NCBI GenBank assembly: GCA_025453735.1
Contig: JALOPY010000070.1
Span: 1 to 8,710 of the forward strand
Source of the DNA: a bacterium
GTDB taxonomy: Bacteria > Zhuqueibacterota > Zhuqueibacteria > Thermofontimicrobiales > Thermofontimicrobiaceae
Direction: 5' to 3'
Length of the DNA stretch: 8,710 nt
Positions 1 to 6,460 of the stretch are shown here, one piece after another. The notes under the pieces are model-generated. The model worked only from the letters and a program-made list of their open reading frames with translations, ran no database searches and had not been told where the DNA came from. Positions within the stretch are counted from its first letter, which is position 1, and every line of letters starts with the position of its first letter. Position numbers and translations under genes: made by a program.

Positions 1-2160
1 ATACTCGCCGATGGGCGGCGCTTCTGCCAGATCAAGATCATCCCTGAGATCAGATGCTTTCTCTCTTAATCCGAGATAGTTTTGCGTATCCATTAATTTG
101 GTGTTTTGCATTGCCGCGGACAATTGCAGCATATATTCGGTATCCGAATTGATCGCCAGACGCTTGGATAATTTGTGAACGCCGCCTTGTGCCGCGATGG
201 GAGGAAAGAAAATTGTCACCGGAGAGCTGGTTTTATTATAAACAAAATAGCCTTGCCAGGGTTGTAACGACGTAACATCGTATTGATAATCAGTTCCATC
301 ATAATAAACTGGCAATTCCAGAGTGTTGTCTGGAACATCTACCATATCAGTCAATATGGGAAAGGCGAATGGGTTTGCTATCTGGTTCCAGCCGGGCTGC
401 AGGGTAATAGAAAATGGTTGGGATGAATTTGTCGATATCCCATTGTCCACATCGAACGAATCGTTATCGCGGGTGACCAACCAGAATGCCGCCCCAGGAG
501 TGAAGCTTGCCGTTAAATCAGGATATTCAACATAAGCGCCATCTTCCCAGCGAAACAGGCGCCATTGTTCTGGATCGTAAACACCATAATCGTCGCCGAG
601 TACATTTTGAATTTGTGGATGGGACAGTTCTAACGGGACCGAAATCATCTGATATGTCATTCGCGGCAAATCCAGCGCGGGTGTGTAATTGCTAATCGCC
701 ACCTGAATGGCAGCCGGATTGGTTTCCGGATCGATGTCGGGATAGGTTATTTCCTGCTGCCCATCGGACATATAAACATAATATTCAACGCCTCGCAGGG
801 TAATAATATTTTGAGGGACGGCAACATCAAAATTAACACCCGGAGCAGTGATGTTCAGGTATTGCCAGCTCGATTCTCCGGTGCTGCGATAATAGAGTCG
901 TTTGATTGTCGGCTCGAAACTCTGACTGGAAGAAACAATCGTGAGATTGAGACTTTCTCCTGCTTGCGGCGGGCTGACTGGCTCCACCTGAATAGATTGG
1001 ATTGAATATTCGGTCAATCGCAAATCCGTTCTTCCCATCCATTCACTCCATCCCAATTTTAGCACTTCGCCAACGCCCCTGGCGTAATAAACGGCAAGAT
1101 TCTGGACCGTATCACCTTCGCTGCTCACAACAATTTGTCGTAACTTTACGCAATTATAAAATATTCCAGCTGGCACCTCCACAGTCTCGCTATCGCTTTC
1201 CAGGGAAATCCAATGATGCCCACCCATTTCCTCGGCATCAAATTGCCAGGTAAATCCAGCTTCCAACATGCCATTATGCATCCATCGGATCGGCGGATCA
1301 TAAATTGCTGTGGGTACCACCTTAAGCTCATCAGCCCTAAGGTCGTATTGAAATTGCATTACTGCTTTAATCTTGAAATATATGGAGGGATTGTCAATGA
1401 GATTCAATGGGATTTTCAACTCGATGATATTCCCACTGACACCGACATAAGATGGACCCTCCAAACCTGTCGGCGCATCATAGTTGCTATTGTTATAGCC
1501 GAGACTCCATTGCCCCGCATAGCTATCATAAGCAATCCCCAATTCCATATTCGGATAGGGACCATTATTATCGATGGAGATCTGATATTTCCCATCGTAA
1601 GGCGGTGGGCCATTCTGAAAGTTGATATTTACATCGTCCCATACGTCCATGCGAAGGTATAAATGATTAGCATCCCGGGCAATATATAATGCTTTGATGT
1701 CATCGCCATAGATAGAAGGCAAATCATCTCCCTGGGGATCAACTGCCAATGCAGCAATCCCACTCCAATCTGCCGGATTTCCATCGACTGTAATCGTCTG
1801 TGTTGCAATGAAAATCTCAGTGATCTCCGAAGCTTCGCTAAAGGCGCCGATGACAATTCCGGCGGTATCCTGACGCATCCAGAGATACCACGTTGCCTGC
1901 TCTTCACCACTCGCTTCGTTTATCAACTGCTGCTTCATGCGAAAATAAGATTGTGCCCGGATAATATCGGTAGCTTCGATATCAGTTCGCATGAATCCAG
2001 GCTCCCCTTCCAGACTGTCCGTATATTGAATCCAATAGTCGCCAATATGAAGCGGGTAAAACTCCCTCGCATCCTGTGCGCTTGCTATCGATGCGAATGC
2101 CAGGGCGAGTAAAAATTTGATGCACACTTGAATCCGAAATGATGGTCGGTTATAGCTCAT
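1..2160 (-). CDS. Large secreted modular protein (CBM9-like domain, Ig-like domain, FCB-type C-terminal repeats), C-terminus off the window
   Basis: Reading leftward from the ATG at 2160-2158, the frame stays open for 720 codons to the window edge, so the gene is 3'-partial. It was identified by direct translation. Residues 1-28 form a signal peptide (hydrophobic core FLLALAFASIASA, AXA-type cleavage before Q29), so the product is exported. Around residues 118-270 a segment with ITVDGNPADWSG, then LYIARDANHLYLRMDV and QISIDNNG, resembles CBM9/DOMON-like beta-sandwich domains. Around 300-385 there is a segment with VEVPAGIFYNCVKLRQ and YYARGVGEVLKLGW, common in secreted FCB proteins. Around 388-475 lies an Ig/fn3-like strand pattern. 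From about 500, two related modules follow (TYQMISVPLEL, then GWNQIANPFAFPI near 588). Ligand and function are unknown. A sorting domain such as a type IX secretion tail would lie beyond the edge and cannot be judged. It lies 53 bp downstream of the CsgG-like gene, probably in one operon. Confidence 0.88.
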   Translation of the reverse strand, partial: MSYNRPSFRIQVCIKFLLALAFASIASAQDAREFYPLHIGDYWIQYTDSLEGEPGFMRTDIEATDIIRAQSYFRMKQQLINEASGEEQATWYLWMRQDTAGIVIGAFSEASEITEIFIATQTITVDGNPADWSGIAALAVDPQGDDLPSIYGDDIKALYIARDANHLYLRMDVWDDVNINFQNGPPPYDGKYQISIDNNGPYPNMELGIAYDSYAGQWSLGYNNSNYDAPTGLEGPSYVGVSGNIIELKIPLNLIDNPSIYFKIKAVMQFQYDLRADELKVVPTAIYDPPIRWMHNGMLEAGFTWQFDAEEMGGHHWISLESDSETVEVPAGIFYNCVKLRQIVVSSEGDTVQNLAVYYARGVGEVLKLGWSEWMGRTDLRLTEYSIQSIQVEPVSPPQAGESLNLTIVSSSQSFEPTIKRLYYRSTGESSWQYLNITAPGVNFDVAVPQNIITLRGVEYYVYMSDGQQEITYPDIDPETNPAAIQVAISNYTPALDLPRMTYQMISVPLELSHPQIQNVLGDDYGVYDPEQWRLFRWEDGAYVEYPDLTASFTPGAAFWLVTRDNDSFDVDNGISTNSSQPFSITLQPGWNQIANPFAFPILTDMVDVPDNTLELPVYYDGTDYQYDVTSLQPWQGYFVYNKTSSPVTIFFPPIAAQGGVHKLSKRLAINSDTEYMLQLSAAMQNTKLMDTQNYLGLREKASDLRDDLDLAEAPPIGEY

Positions 2161-2169
2161 ATATTTTAA

Positions 2170-2174
2170 TCCTT
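2170..2174 (-). promoter_or_regulatory. Ribosome-binding site of the large secreted protein
   Basis: On the minus strand AAGGA lies 9 nt before the ATG at 2160. This good Shine-Dalgarno match supports that start, which also places the signal peptide directly at the N-terminus. Confidence 0.65.
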
Positions 2175-2213
2175 ATTAAGATCTATCAAATCAAGAATTC
2201 TCCCTTGAATTTA

Positions 2214-3536
2214 TTACTTTCTGGTTGGTAGTGGTGGCGGTTCAGGCAAATTTCCCAAGCCGATATTCGCGCCTGCCTCCCCTACTTCTTCCAAAGATTT
2301 CCGGGTGTCCTGACCCGGTATGAAATTTGCGCCAATACTTGATGAGAGATTTTGCAAACGATCACTCACCAAATCCTGTGTTGAAGTTGGAGGAGCGGAT
2401 TTTGAACCTTTGTTGTCCGTCTGCATTGCATAATTACCTTTGCTGTCCTGCACCACAGCAACCGCTTCATTCATCTCCAATTTTTGATTCGCCATTTTAA
2501 AACCCGGATCCAACTGCACTGCTTGCTGATAATATTGTGCGGCTTCATTAAATTGCCCAGCATCTTCCTTATTCAATCCCATGCAATATGCCATAAACGC
2601 CTGCATATTTTGTGTGGGGACAAATTGAATTTTTTGGCGTTGCTGAGGCGTCAGCTCGATGCCCATATTATCGATTAAATTAAAAACCAGCTCTTTTTCC
2701 AGGCTAAACAGATTCTGGAGGGTCTCGTTTTTCGTGTCAAATTGTGGCGATTGATTATTGATCATATCCCAGTAAGCGACATCGATCGTGAGCTTTTTAT
2801 TGCCTTCTGTATCATAATTTCCATGGATTATTTTCCCGGCGCTGAGCAGTTTGCCCATACGGGGAGCGGTGTTTTCATCGATCATTCCGCTCTGCCCCAG
2901 CGCCATTTCTTCCATCAAGGCTTGCAGGCGCACACGTTCCACCAGCTTCAATCCTGGAACCTGGCTGAGGTCAGTGATCATCATCTCACTGATGCCTTTG
3001 CCAAGCTGGGCATGATCCTGATTTTTCCCCTGGTATTCCAATGGAAAAATTGCCACTGCCTGGGGAGAAAGCTGGGTTGCTCCCAATTGTTCCTCCTGGG
3101 CAAGGAGCGATCGCATCTGGTCATGAATCATTTTTCGGGTCAGCAAATAATGCCGTCCCTGCATGAGCTTGCGATAGGACGAAAGCAGCGGCAGCTTTGA
3201 ATATCGTTTATAAAGCTTTAACGCGAGATCATTTTTTTGTTGCGCTTCCAAAGTCATTCCCAGGTACGCCAGGCATTTGGGATCTTTGGGATTTTTTTTA
3301 AATGCTTTGATCAGGAAATTCAATGCCAGCTTAGTTTGCTGGCTGTCATAGTAAATTGCGCCCAGGTCTCGCAGAGCTTCGAAATTATTGGGATTTGCCT
3401 GCAGGGCGGATTTCAATTCTTGAATCTCTCTTGAATAACTTGACGCGCTCCTTTGTTGATTCATCGTCGCGCAATTTAGCCCGATGAAGGCTAAAGAAAT
3501 GACTATAGCACTGCTATACTTAACCAGCATGTTCAT
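2214..3536 (-). CDS. TPR and CsgG-like domain envelope protein, probable lipoprotein
   Basis: The product is 440 aa from the ATG at 3536. An in-frame GTG at 3551 would add five residues, and an ATG at 3530 is also possible; none has a strong Shine-Dalgarno. The ATG at 3536 or 3530 puts the hydrophobic export segment (VKYSSAIVISLAFIGLNC) right at the N-terminus. C22 could be a lipidated cysteine, but GLNC is a poor lipobox, so lipidation is uncertain. Residues about 35-125 contain TPR-like helices (NNFEALRDLGAIYYDSQQ; DPKCLAYLGMTLEAQQ). Residues about 160-295 match the CsgG/TolB-N type fold: AVAIFPLEYQG, then ISEMMITDLSQVPGLKLVER, then KLLSAGKIIHGNY. A further TPR follows near 310-355 (GQFNEAAQYYQQAVQLDP), then a polar tail ending in a Pro-rich PEPPPLPTRK. 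CsgG forms the outer-membrane pore for curli subunits, but many FCB CsgG-domain proteins have no known role. Its position before a large secreted protein permits an export or assembly role; that is inference. Confidence 0.87.
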   Translation of the reverse strand: MNMLVKYSSAIVISLAFIGLNCATMNQQRSASSYSREIQELKSALQANPNNFEALRDLGAIYYDSQQTKLALNFLIKAFKKNPKDPKCLAYLGMTLEAQQKNDLALKLYKRYSKLPLLSSYRKLMQGRHYLLTRKMIHDQMRSLLAQEEQLGATQLSPQAVAIFPLEYQGKNQDHAQLGKGISEMMITDLSQVPGLKLVERVRLQALMEEMALGQSGMIDENTAPRMGKLLSAGKIIHGNYDTEGNKKLTIDVAYWDMINNQSPQFDTKNETLQNLFSLEKELVFNLIDNMGIELTPQQRQKIQFVPTQNMQAFMAYCMGLNKEDAGQFNEAAQYYQQAVQLDPGFKMANQKLEMNEAVAVVQDSKGNYAMQTDNKGSKSAPPTSTQDLVSDRLQNLSSSIGANFIPGQDTRKSLEEVGEAGANIGLGNLPEPPPLPTRK

Positions 3537-3660
3537 AGTTGACTCTGTCACTTTTGATGAAATGATTTGGATTGATATAATGGAGTGGAAAAAGAATTAG
3601 GCGACCAGGATTAACCATAACGTATTTTTCAAAAAGTTATTTCTGCTTCCCCCGACATTT

Positions 3661-3697
3661 TATGTTCAACTCATCACGTTCTCATTTTAAGAACATA
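3661..3697. promoter_or_regulatory. Overlapping GTTC/GAAC dyads, possible operator
   Basis: TATGTTC at 3661-3667 is inverted as GAACATA at 3691-3697, and GTTCT at 3678-3682 is inverted as AGAAC at 3690-3694. The right half-site is shared by both pairings. The site lies about 125-175 bp upstream of the CsgG-like start, where a repressor or activator could bind. No regulator is encoded in the window and short dyads in AT-rich DNA arise by chance, so this is tentative. Confidence 0.25.
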
Positions 3698-3792
3698 TAC
3701 TATAACTTCAACAGGGCGAATTTGCTGAAAATGTTTGTCTGTGCTGCTCTATTCGCTTTGCTTTAATTTTTCAGTAAAAAAGTAAATTGCTG

Positions 3793-3827
3793 TACTGATT
3801 CCATCGCTCCGAGCGATGGAATCAGTA
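3793..3827. repeat. Perfect 35-nt palindrome (16-bp arms, 3-nt CCG loop)
   Basis: The left arm TACTGATTCCATCGCT is followed by CCG and the exact reverse complement of the arm. It lies between two divergent genes. No T-tract follows immediately on either strand; a run of six T appears only about 12 nt beyond it on the minus strand, so it is not a canonical intrinsic terminator. It could be a REP/MITE-like palindrome, a cruciform, a protein-binding site, or a hairpin that blocks transcription between the divergent units. No second copy was seen in this window. Confidence 0.8.
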
Positions 3828-3885
3828 TGAAATTCTAAACCTTATAAGTACTAGTGAGGTTTTACATAGATATTACAATTGAGCG

Positions 3886-3914
3886 TTGCGAACATTTTAA
3901 AAATTCAGTATATT
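3886..3914 (+). promoter_or_regulatory. Candidate sigma70-type promoter for leader A and the 605-aa gene
   Basis: TTGCGA at 3886-3891 and TATATT at 3909-3914 are separated by 17 nt, the optimal spacing. A start near 3921 would place the whole leader element inside the transcript. The surroundings are AT-rich, so chance matches are possible. Confidence 0.5.
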
Positions 3915-3953
3915 ATAGCTCATGATGTTGTTTTATTAACATAGAAAAATTCC

Positions 3954-4124
3954 CTTACAATGAGAAACAGAGCCAGCGGCGTTGAAACGGAGTTTTGTAA
4001 CCGCCAGATAGTCCCTCCCAAAAAATCTCCGTGATGCTCTGTTTCTTCCGTTGCTCCTTGTAAGTTTTTGCTATTATAATTTTAACACAAATTTTGAAAT
4101 TCCGATACAGTAAATCAGACAAGG
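3954..4124 (+). promoter_or_regulatory. Leader element copy A: structured 5' UTR or small RNA candidate
   Basis: This copy sits just upstream of the 605-aa gene and is homologous to 6281-6450. The 111-nt cores (3954-4064 and 6281-6391) align without gaps at 85 of 111 positions. Copy A can fold: CTTACAA (3954-3960) pairs with TTGTAAG (4058-4064), AGAAACAGAGC (3963-3973) pairs perfectly with GCTCTGTTTCT (4036-4046), and GCGG (3976-3979) can pair with CCGC (4001-4004) as in copy B. Five T follow the closing stem, as in an intrinsic terminator or attenuator. Looser similarity continues to the AAGG at 4121-4124, the likely ribosome-binding site. It could be a cis-regulatory RNA, a small RNA with its own terminator, or a degenerate mobile element; no known riboswitch class was recognised. 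Confidence 0.7.
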
Positions 4125-4135
4125 TAAATTCAAAA

Positions 4136-5953
4136 ATGGAAAATAATATGACAAATTCAGTCGATCATCAATTTCATATTCCGGTATTAGGCATCGGCTT
4201 TTCTGTCGATACTCCGCTCAAGGTAGCGAAGTACGGCATCACATCCGTCTTATCGATTGTGGATGATACGCTGCTGGAAAAATTGCGCGGATATTATCTG
4301 AAAAAATACAACCAACCCTACATCCCAATTACGCAAAAAGAAAAAGATTCGAGAGCGCGTCGCATTACCGCGTATCTCAACATGGTGAACCGATTTGTGA
4401 AAGAACAATTCGAGTCGCTAAAAAATTCTGCTTTTGTTTCCGGCAGCGAAATAACAAAATATTTCGAGCTACTCCCTGATTTTTCAAGATTAAAAATCAA
4501 GTATCAAGAGATGCTGGCTTCCAAAGATAAAACTATCATCCAGAAATTGCAGCAATGGCTTCGTGACAATATCAAGCCGGGGTCGATCGATGTCAATATC
4601 ATGACAAAAGTGGACAAGACAAATTACGCTTCAAACGGAACAGCGCTGCCCGCAGCATACAACGACGCCCATGCGGCATTGCGAGGCTATGCCTCAAGCG
4701 ACCTGGAAAGCTCAATCATATTTTCTGCGGGAATGAATCCACGCTTGTACAGCTACCTGGAATCATTTTCAGATTTTTATCCCAATGATAACGGCAAATT
4801 TAAAAAGAAGGTCGTCATAAAAGTAAGTGATTTTCGCTCAGCATTTATCCAGGGAAAATTTCTGGCAAAAAAAGGGATCTGGGTTTCCGAATACCGGATT
4901 GAATCGGGATTAAATTGCGGCGGCCACGCCTTTGCAACGGATGGGCTCCTTTTGGGCCCGATTCTGGAAGAATTCAAAAATAAAAGGAATGACTTATTGC
5001 AATCGGTTCGAGAGCTTTTTTTTCGCGCGATGAAAAACAAAGGGATCAGCTTCAATGATGATACGCTGAATATCGATGTGACTGTGCAGGGCGGCGTTGG
5101 CACCGCAACCGAGCAGGAATTTCTAATCCGACGCTATGGCGTGAAATCAGTCGGATGGGGCAGCCCCTTTCTGCTGGTTCCCGAGGCGGTGAATGTGGAT
5201 ACCGAAACATTAGCAAAGCTGAGCGAGGCGGGCGAAGCAAATATTTATTTAAGCGATGTCTCACCGCTGGGAATCCCTTTTAGCAATTTGCGCGATAACA
5301 GCAAAGACATCGAAAAGATGGCAAGAGTCAATAACGGCAAGCCTGGCAGTCCCTGCACGAAACGATTCCTGGCATTCAATAACGAGCTTACGGATAAACC
5401 ATCCTGCACCGCTTCAATTTCGTTTGTTACAAAAAAAATAAATGAATTAAAACTGAAGTTTCTTAAACCTGATGAATTAAAAAGAGAGTATGACCAGGCG
5501 GTTGCAAAAGTATGCCTTTGCGAAGGATTGACCGTTACCCCTTTGATCGTAAACCACCTTGAAAATCCGAAACAGAGCAAGGCAGTCTCCGTTTGTCCGG
5601 GTCCGAACCTGGCATATTTCTCAAAAATCTCCAGCTTGAAAGAGATGGTTGATCACATCTACGGGAGGATAAATTTGATCAAGGACTCGAATCGGCCCAA
5701 TCTATTCATCAAAGAATTAAACCTGTATATCGATTTTCTGCAAAAAAAGCTGGCAGAGAGCCTCGAGCCGCTTTCTGCACAAACCGAGGAATTCTTTAAA
5801 ACTTTCAAGTCAAACCTGCTTGAAGGCATCAGCTATTATAAAAAAATCATTCCGGAGATCGTGGAAGAAACTGAAAAGGTTCGGCAGAAAATAAGAGAAG
5901 ACCTGGAACAAATTGAGCAAAAACTGATGTCATTTTCCTTTGCAACAACCTAA
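4136..5953 (+). CDS. Uncharacterised 605-aa protein with nitronate-monooxygenase-like central motifs and Cys-rich, helical C-terminus
   Basis: I chose the ATG at 4136, preceded by AAGG at 4121-4124. An in-frame TTG at 4094 lies inside the duplicated leader and would make leader RNA coding. The fold is not certain. The order of motifs resembles FMN TIM-barrel enzymes of the nitronate monooxygenase/FabK type: IPVLGIGFSVDTP (15-27), GSIDVNIMTK, SSIIFSAGMNP, KVVIKVSDFRSAF, then SGLNCGGHAF with C261 and H264 (compare the family's AGGH), and VQGGVGTATE (GGVG 319-322) before SVGWGSPFLLVPEA. Beyond the barrel-like part lie conserved-looking cysteines at 407, 424, 460, 462 and 487 (PGSPC, PSCTAS, VCLCEG, VCPGPN), a possible metal or Fe-S site, and a charged helical tail of roughly 80 residues. 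At 605 aa it is much longer than typical nitronate monooxygenases (about 310-360 aa). There is no signal peptide, so it is probably cytoplasmic. The reaction is unknown. Confidence 0.9.
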   Translation: MENNMTNSVDHQFHIPVLGIGFSVDTPLKVAKYGITSVLSIVDDTLLEKLRGYYLKKYNQPYIPITQKEKDSRARRITAYLNMVNRFVKEQFESLKNSAFVSGSEITKYFELLPDFSRLKIKYQEMLASKDKTIIQKLQQWLRDNIKPGSIDVNIMTKVDKTNYASNGTALPAAYNDAHAALRGYASSDLESSIIFSAGMNPRLYSYLESFSDFYPNDNGKFKKKVVIKVSDFRSAFIQGKFLAKKGIWVSEYRIESGLNCGGHAFATDGLLLGPILEEFKNKRNDLLQSVRELFFRAMKNKGISFNDDTLNIDVTVQGGVGTATEQEFLIRRYGVKSVGWGSPFLLVPEAVNVDTETLAKLSEAGEANIYLSDVSPLGIPFSNLRDNSKDIEKMARVNNGKPGSPCTKRFLAFNNELTDKPSCTASISFVTKKINELKLKFLKPDELKREYDQAVAKVCLCEGLTVTPLIVNHLENPKQSKAVSVCPGPNLAYFSKISSLKEMVDHIYGRINLIKDSNRPNLFIKELNLYIDFLQKKLAESLEPLSAQTEEFFKTFKSNLLEGISYYKKIIPEIVEETEKVRQKIREDLEQIEQKLMSFSFATT

Positions 5954-6280
5954 ATGAGTATCTTGCAGAACAAAGCTCTGTTTTTTGAGAAGCAAGAAAT
6001 CATCAATCACAAATTTTACGCGATTGGCGGGCTAGCCTTTCGGCGAGCACTTAACAAAAGAAGATCACATTAGCTATTGATTTTGGTCGTTGTGACTTTT
6101 TTTCGCGTCGCGGCTTTGTGTTGAGTTGTTGTTTTGCGGGGCTTCTTTGAGCAAACTTTTTTTTGTCAAGAACAAAAGGTGGCAACAACCAATTCAAAGT
6201 GATGGATTTATCAAGAACATCGCTCGCAAATCGAAGATGCGCCAGTTTTTTTAGAAGCATTGATTAATGAAGTAATCCCC
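5954..6280. other. Non-coding stretch between the 605-aa gene and leader B; possible dispersed repeat
   Basis: Apart from the weak terminator, no gene is supported. A 69-codon frame on the minus strand (6051-6260) and an overlapping plus-strand frame with no ATG start before its stop near 6254 are both open. The translations are basic (minus: KKKFAQRSPAKQQLNTKPRR; plus: FVKNKRWQQPIQSDGFIKNI) and neither looks like a folded domain. The segment is rich in T runs and G/T-rich DNA, unlike its neighbours. It may be a dispersed intergenic repeat that produces spurious ORFs; no second copy was seen in this window. Confidence 0.4.
5965..5986 (+). terminator. Weak intrinsic terminator candidate after the 605-aa gene
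   Basis: CAGA at 5966-5969 can pair with TCTG at 5977-5980 around a short loop, and six T follow at 5981-5986. The stem is only about 4 bp, so termination may be partial and the patatin gene might still receive read-through. Confidence 0.3.
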
Positions 6281-6450
6281 CCTGCAATGAGAAGCTGAGG
6301 AAGCGGAATTTAAACTGAATTTTATAACCGCCAAATAATATCTCCAAAAAATTCTCTGTGAAGCTCTGGTAACTCTGTTACTCCTTGTAAGGTTTTTTTG
6401 CAGTATTTTTTACATAAAATTTCAAATTCAGATAAACTAAATTAATGAGG
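6281..6450 (+). promoter_or_regulatory. Leader element copy B: structured 5' UTR or small RNA candidate
   Basis: This is the second copy of the element at 3954-4124, placed directly before the patatin gene. Its core 6281-6391 is exactly the same length as in copy A, 111 nt, with 85 identical positions and no gaps. Best-conserved blocks are ATAACCGCCA-like (6323-6333), GTGAAGCTCT (6358-6367) and CTCCTTGTAAG (6381-6391). The GCGG/CCGC pairing (6303-6306 with 6328-6331) is kept. The closing stem partly survives: CCTGCAA against TTGTAAG has one mismatch and one G-U pair. The 11-bp inner stem of copy A is not kept. Seven T follow at 6393-6399. Similarity fades upstream of 6281, giving a sharp 5' boundary, and runs downstream to the GAGG of the ribosome-binding site. 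Confidence 0.7.
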
Positions 6451-6452
6451 AG
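6447..6452 (+). promoter_or_regulatory. Ribosome-binding site of the patatin gene
   Basis: GAGGAG lies 8 nt before the ATG at 6461, a strong Shine-Dalgarno that fixes the start. It is at the 3' limit of leader B, so folding of the leader could influence its accessibility. Confidence 0.8.
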
Positions 6453-6460
6453 AAGCATCG

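Larger units (their letters stand above)
3537..3953. other. Divergent intergenic region, AT-rich, rich in inverted repeats
   Basis: No credible gene is visible here on either strand. The region separates the leftward CsgG-like operon from the rightward genes, so it should hold promoters for both. It holds spaced GTTC/GAAC dyads (3661-3697), two interleaved inverted repeats (GCGAAT 3716-3721 with ATTCGC 3751-3756; CTGAAAA 3725-3731 with TTTTCAG 3768-3774), a perfect 35-nt palindrome (3793-3827) and a rightward promoter candidate (3886-3914). I could not assign a convincing leftward promoter. Confidence 0.6.

Noticed and set aside
1213..1662. 149-codon plus-strand open frame
   Set aside because: It is a shadow of the large minus-strand gene, whose translation shows a signal peptide and recognisable domains.
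2742..3200. 152-codon plus-strand open frame
   Set aside because: It is antisense to the CsgG-like coding sequence and has no recognisable features.
3793..3827. Intrinsic terminator
   Set aside because: Both flanking genes read away from it and no T-tract directly follows the hairpin on either strand.
3954..4064. Retron-type ncRNA (inverted ends, structured RNA before a gene)
   Set aside because: No reverse transcriptase is encoded nearby; the downstream proteins are unrelated to RTs.
4094..4135. TTG start extending the 605-aa protein by 14 residues
   Set aside because: The stretch lies inside the duplicated leader, which is non-coding before the patatin gene, and the ATG at 4136 has an AAGG upstream.
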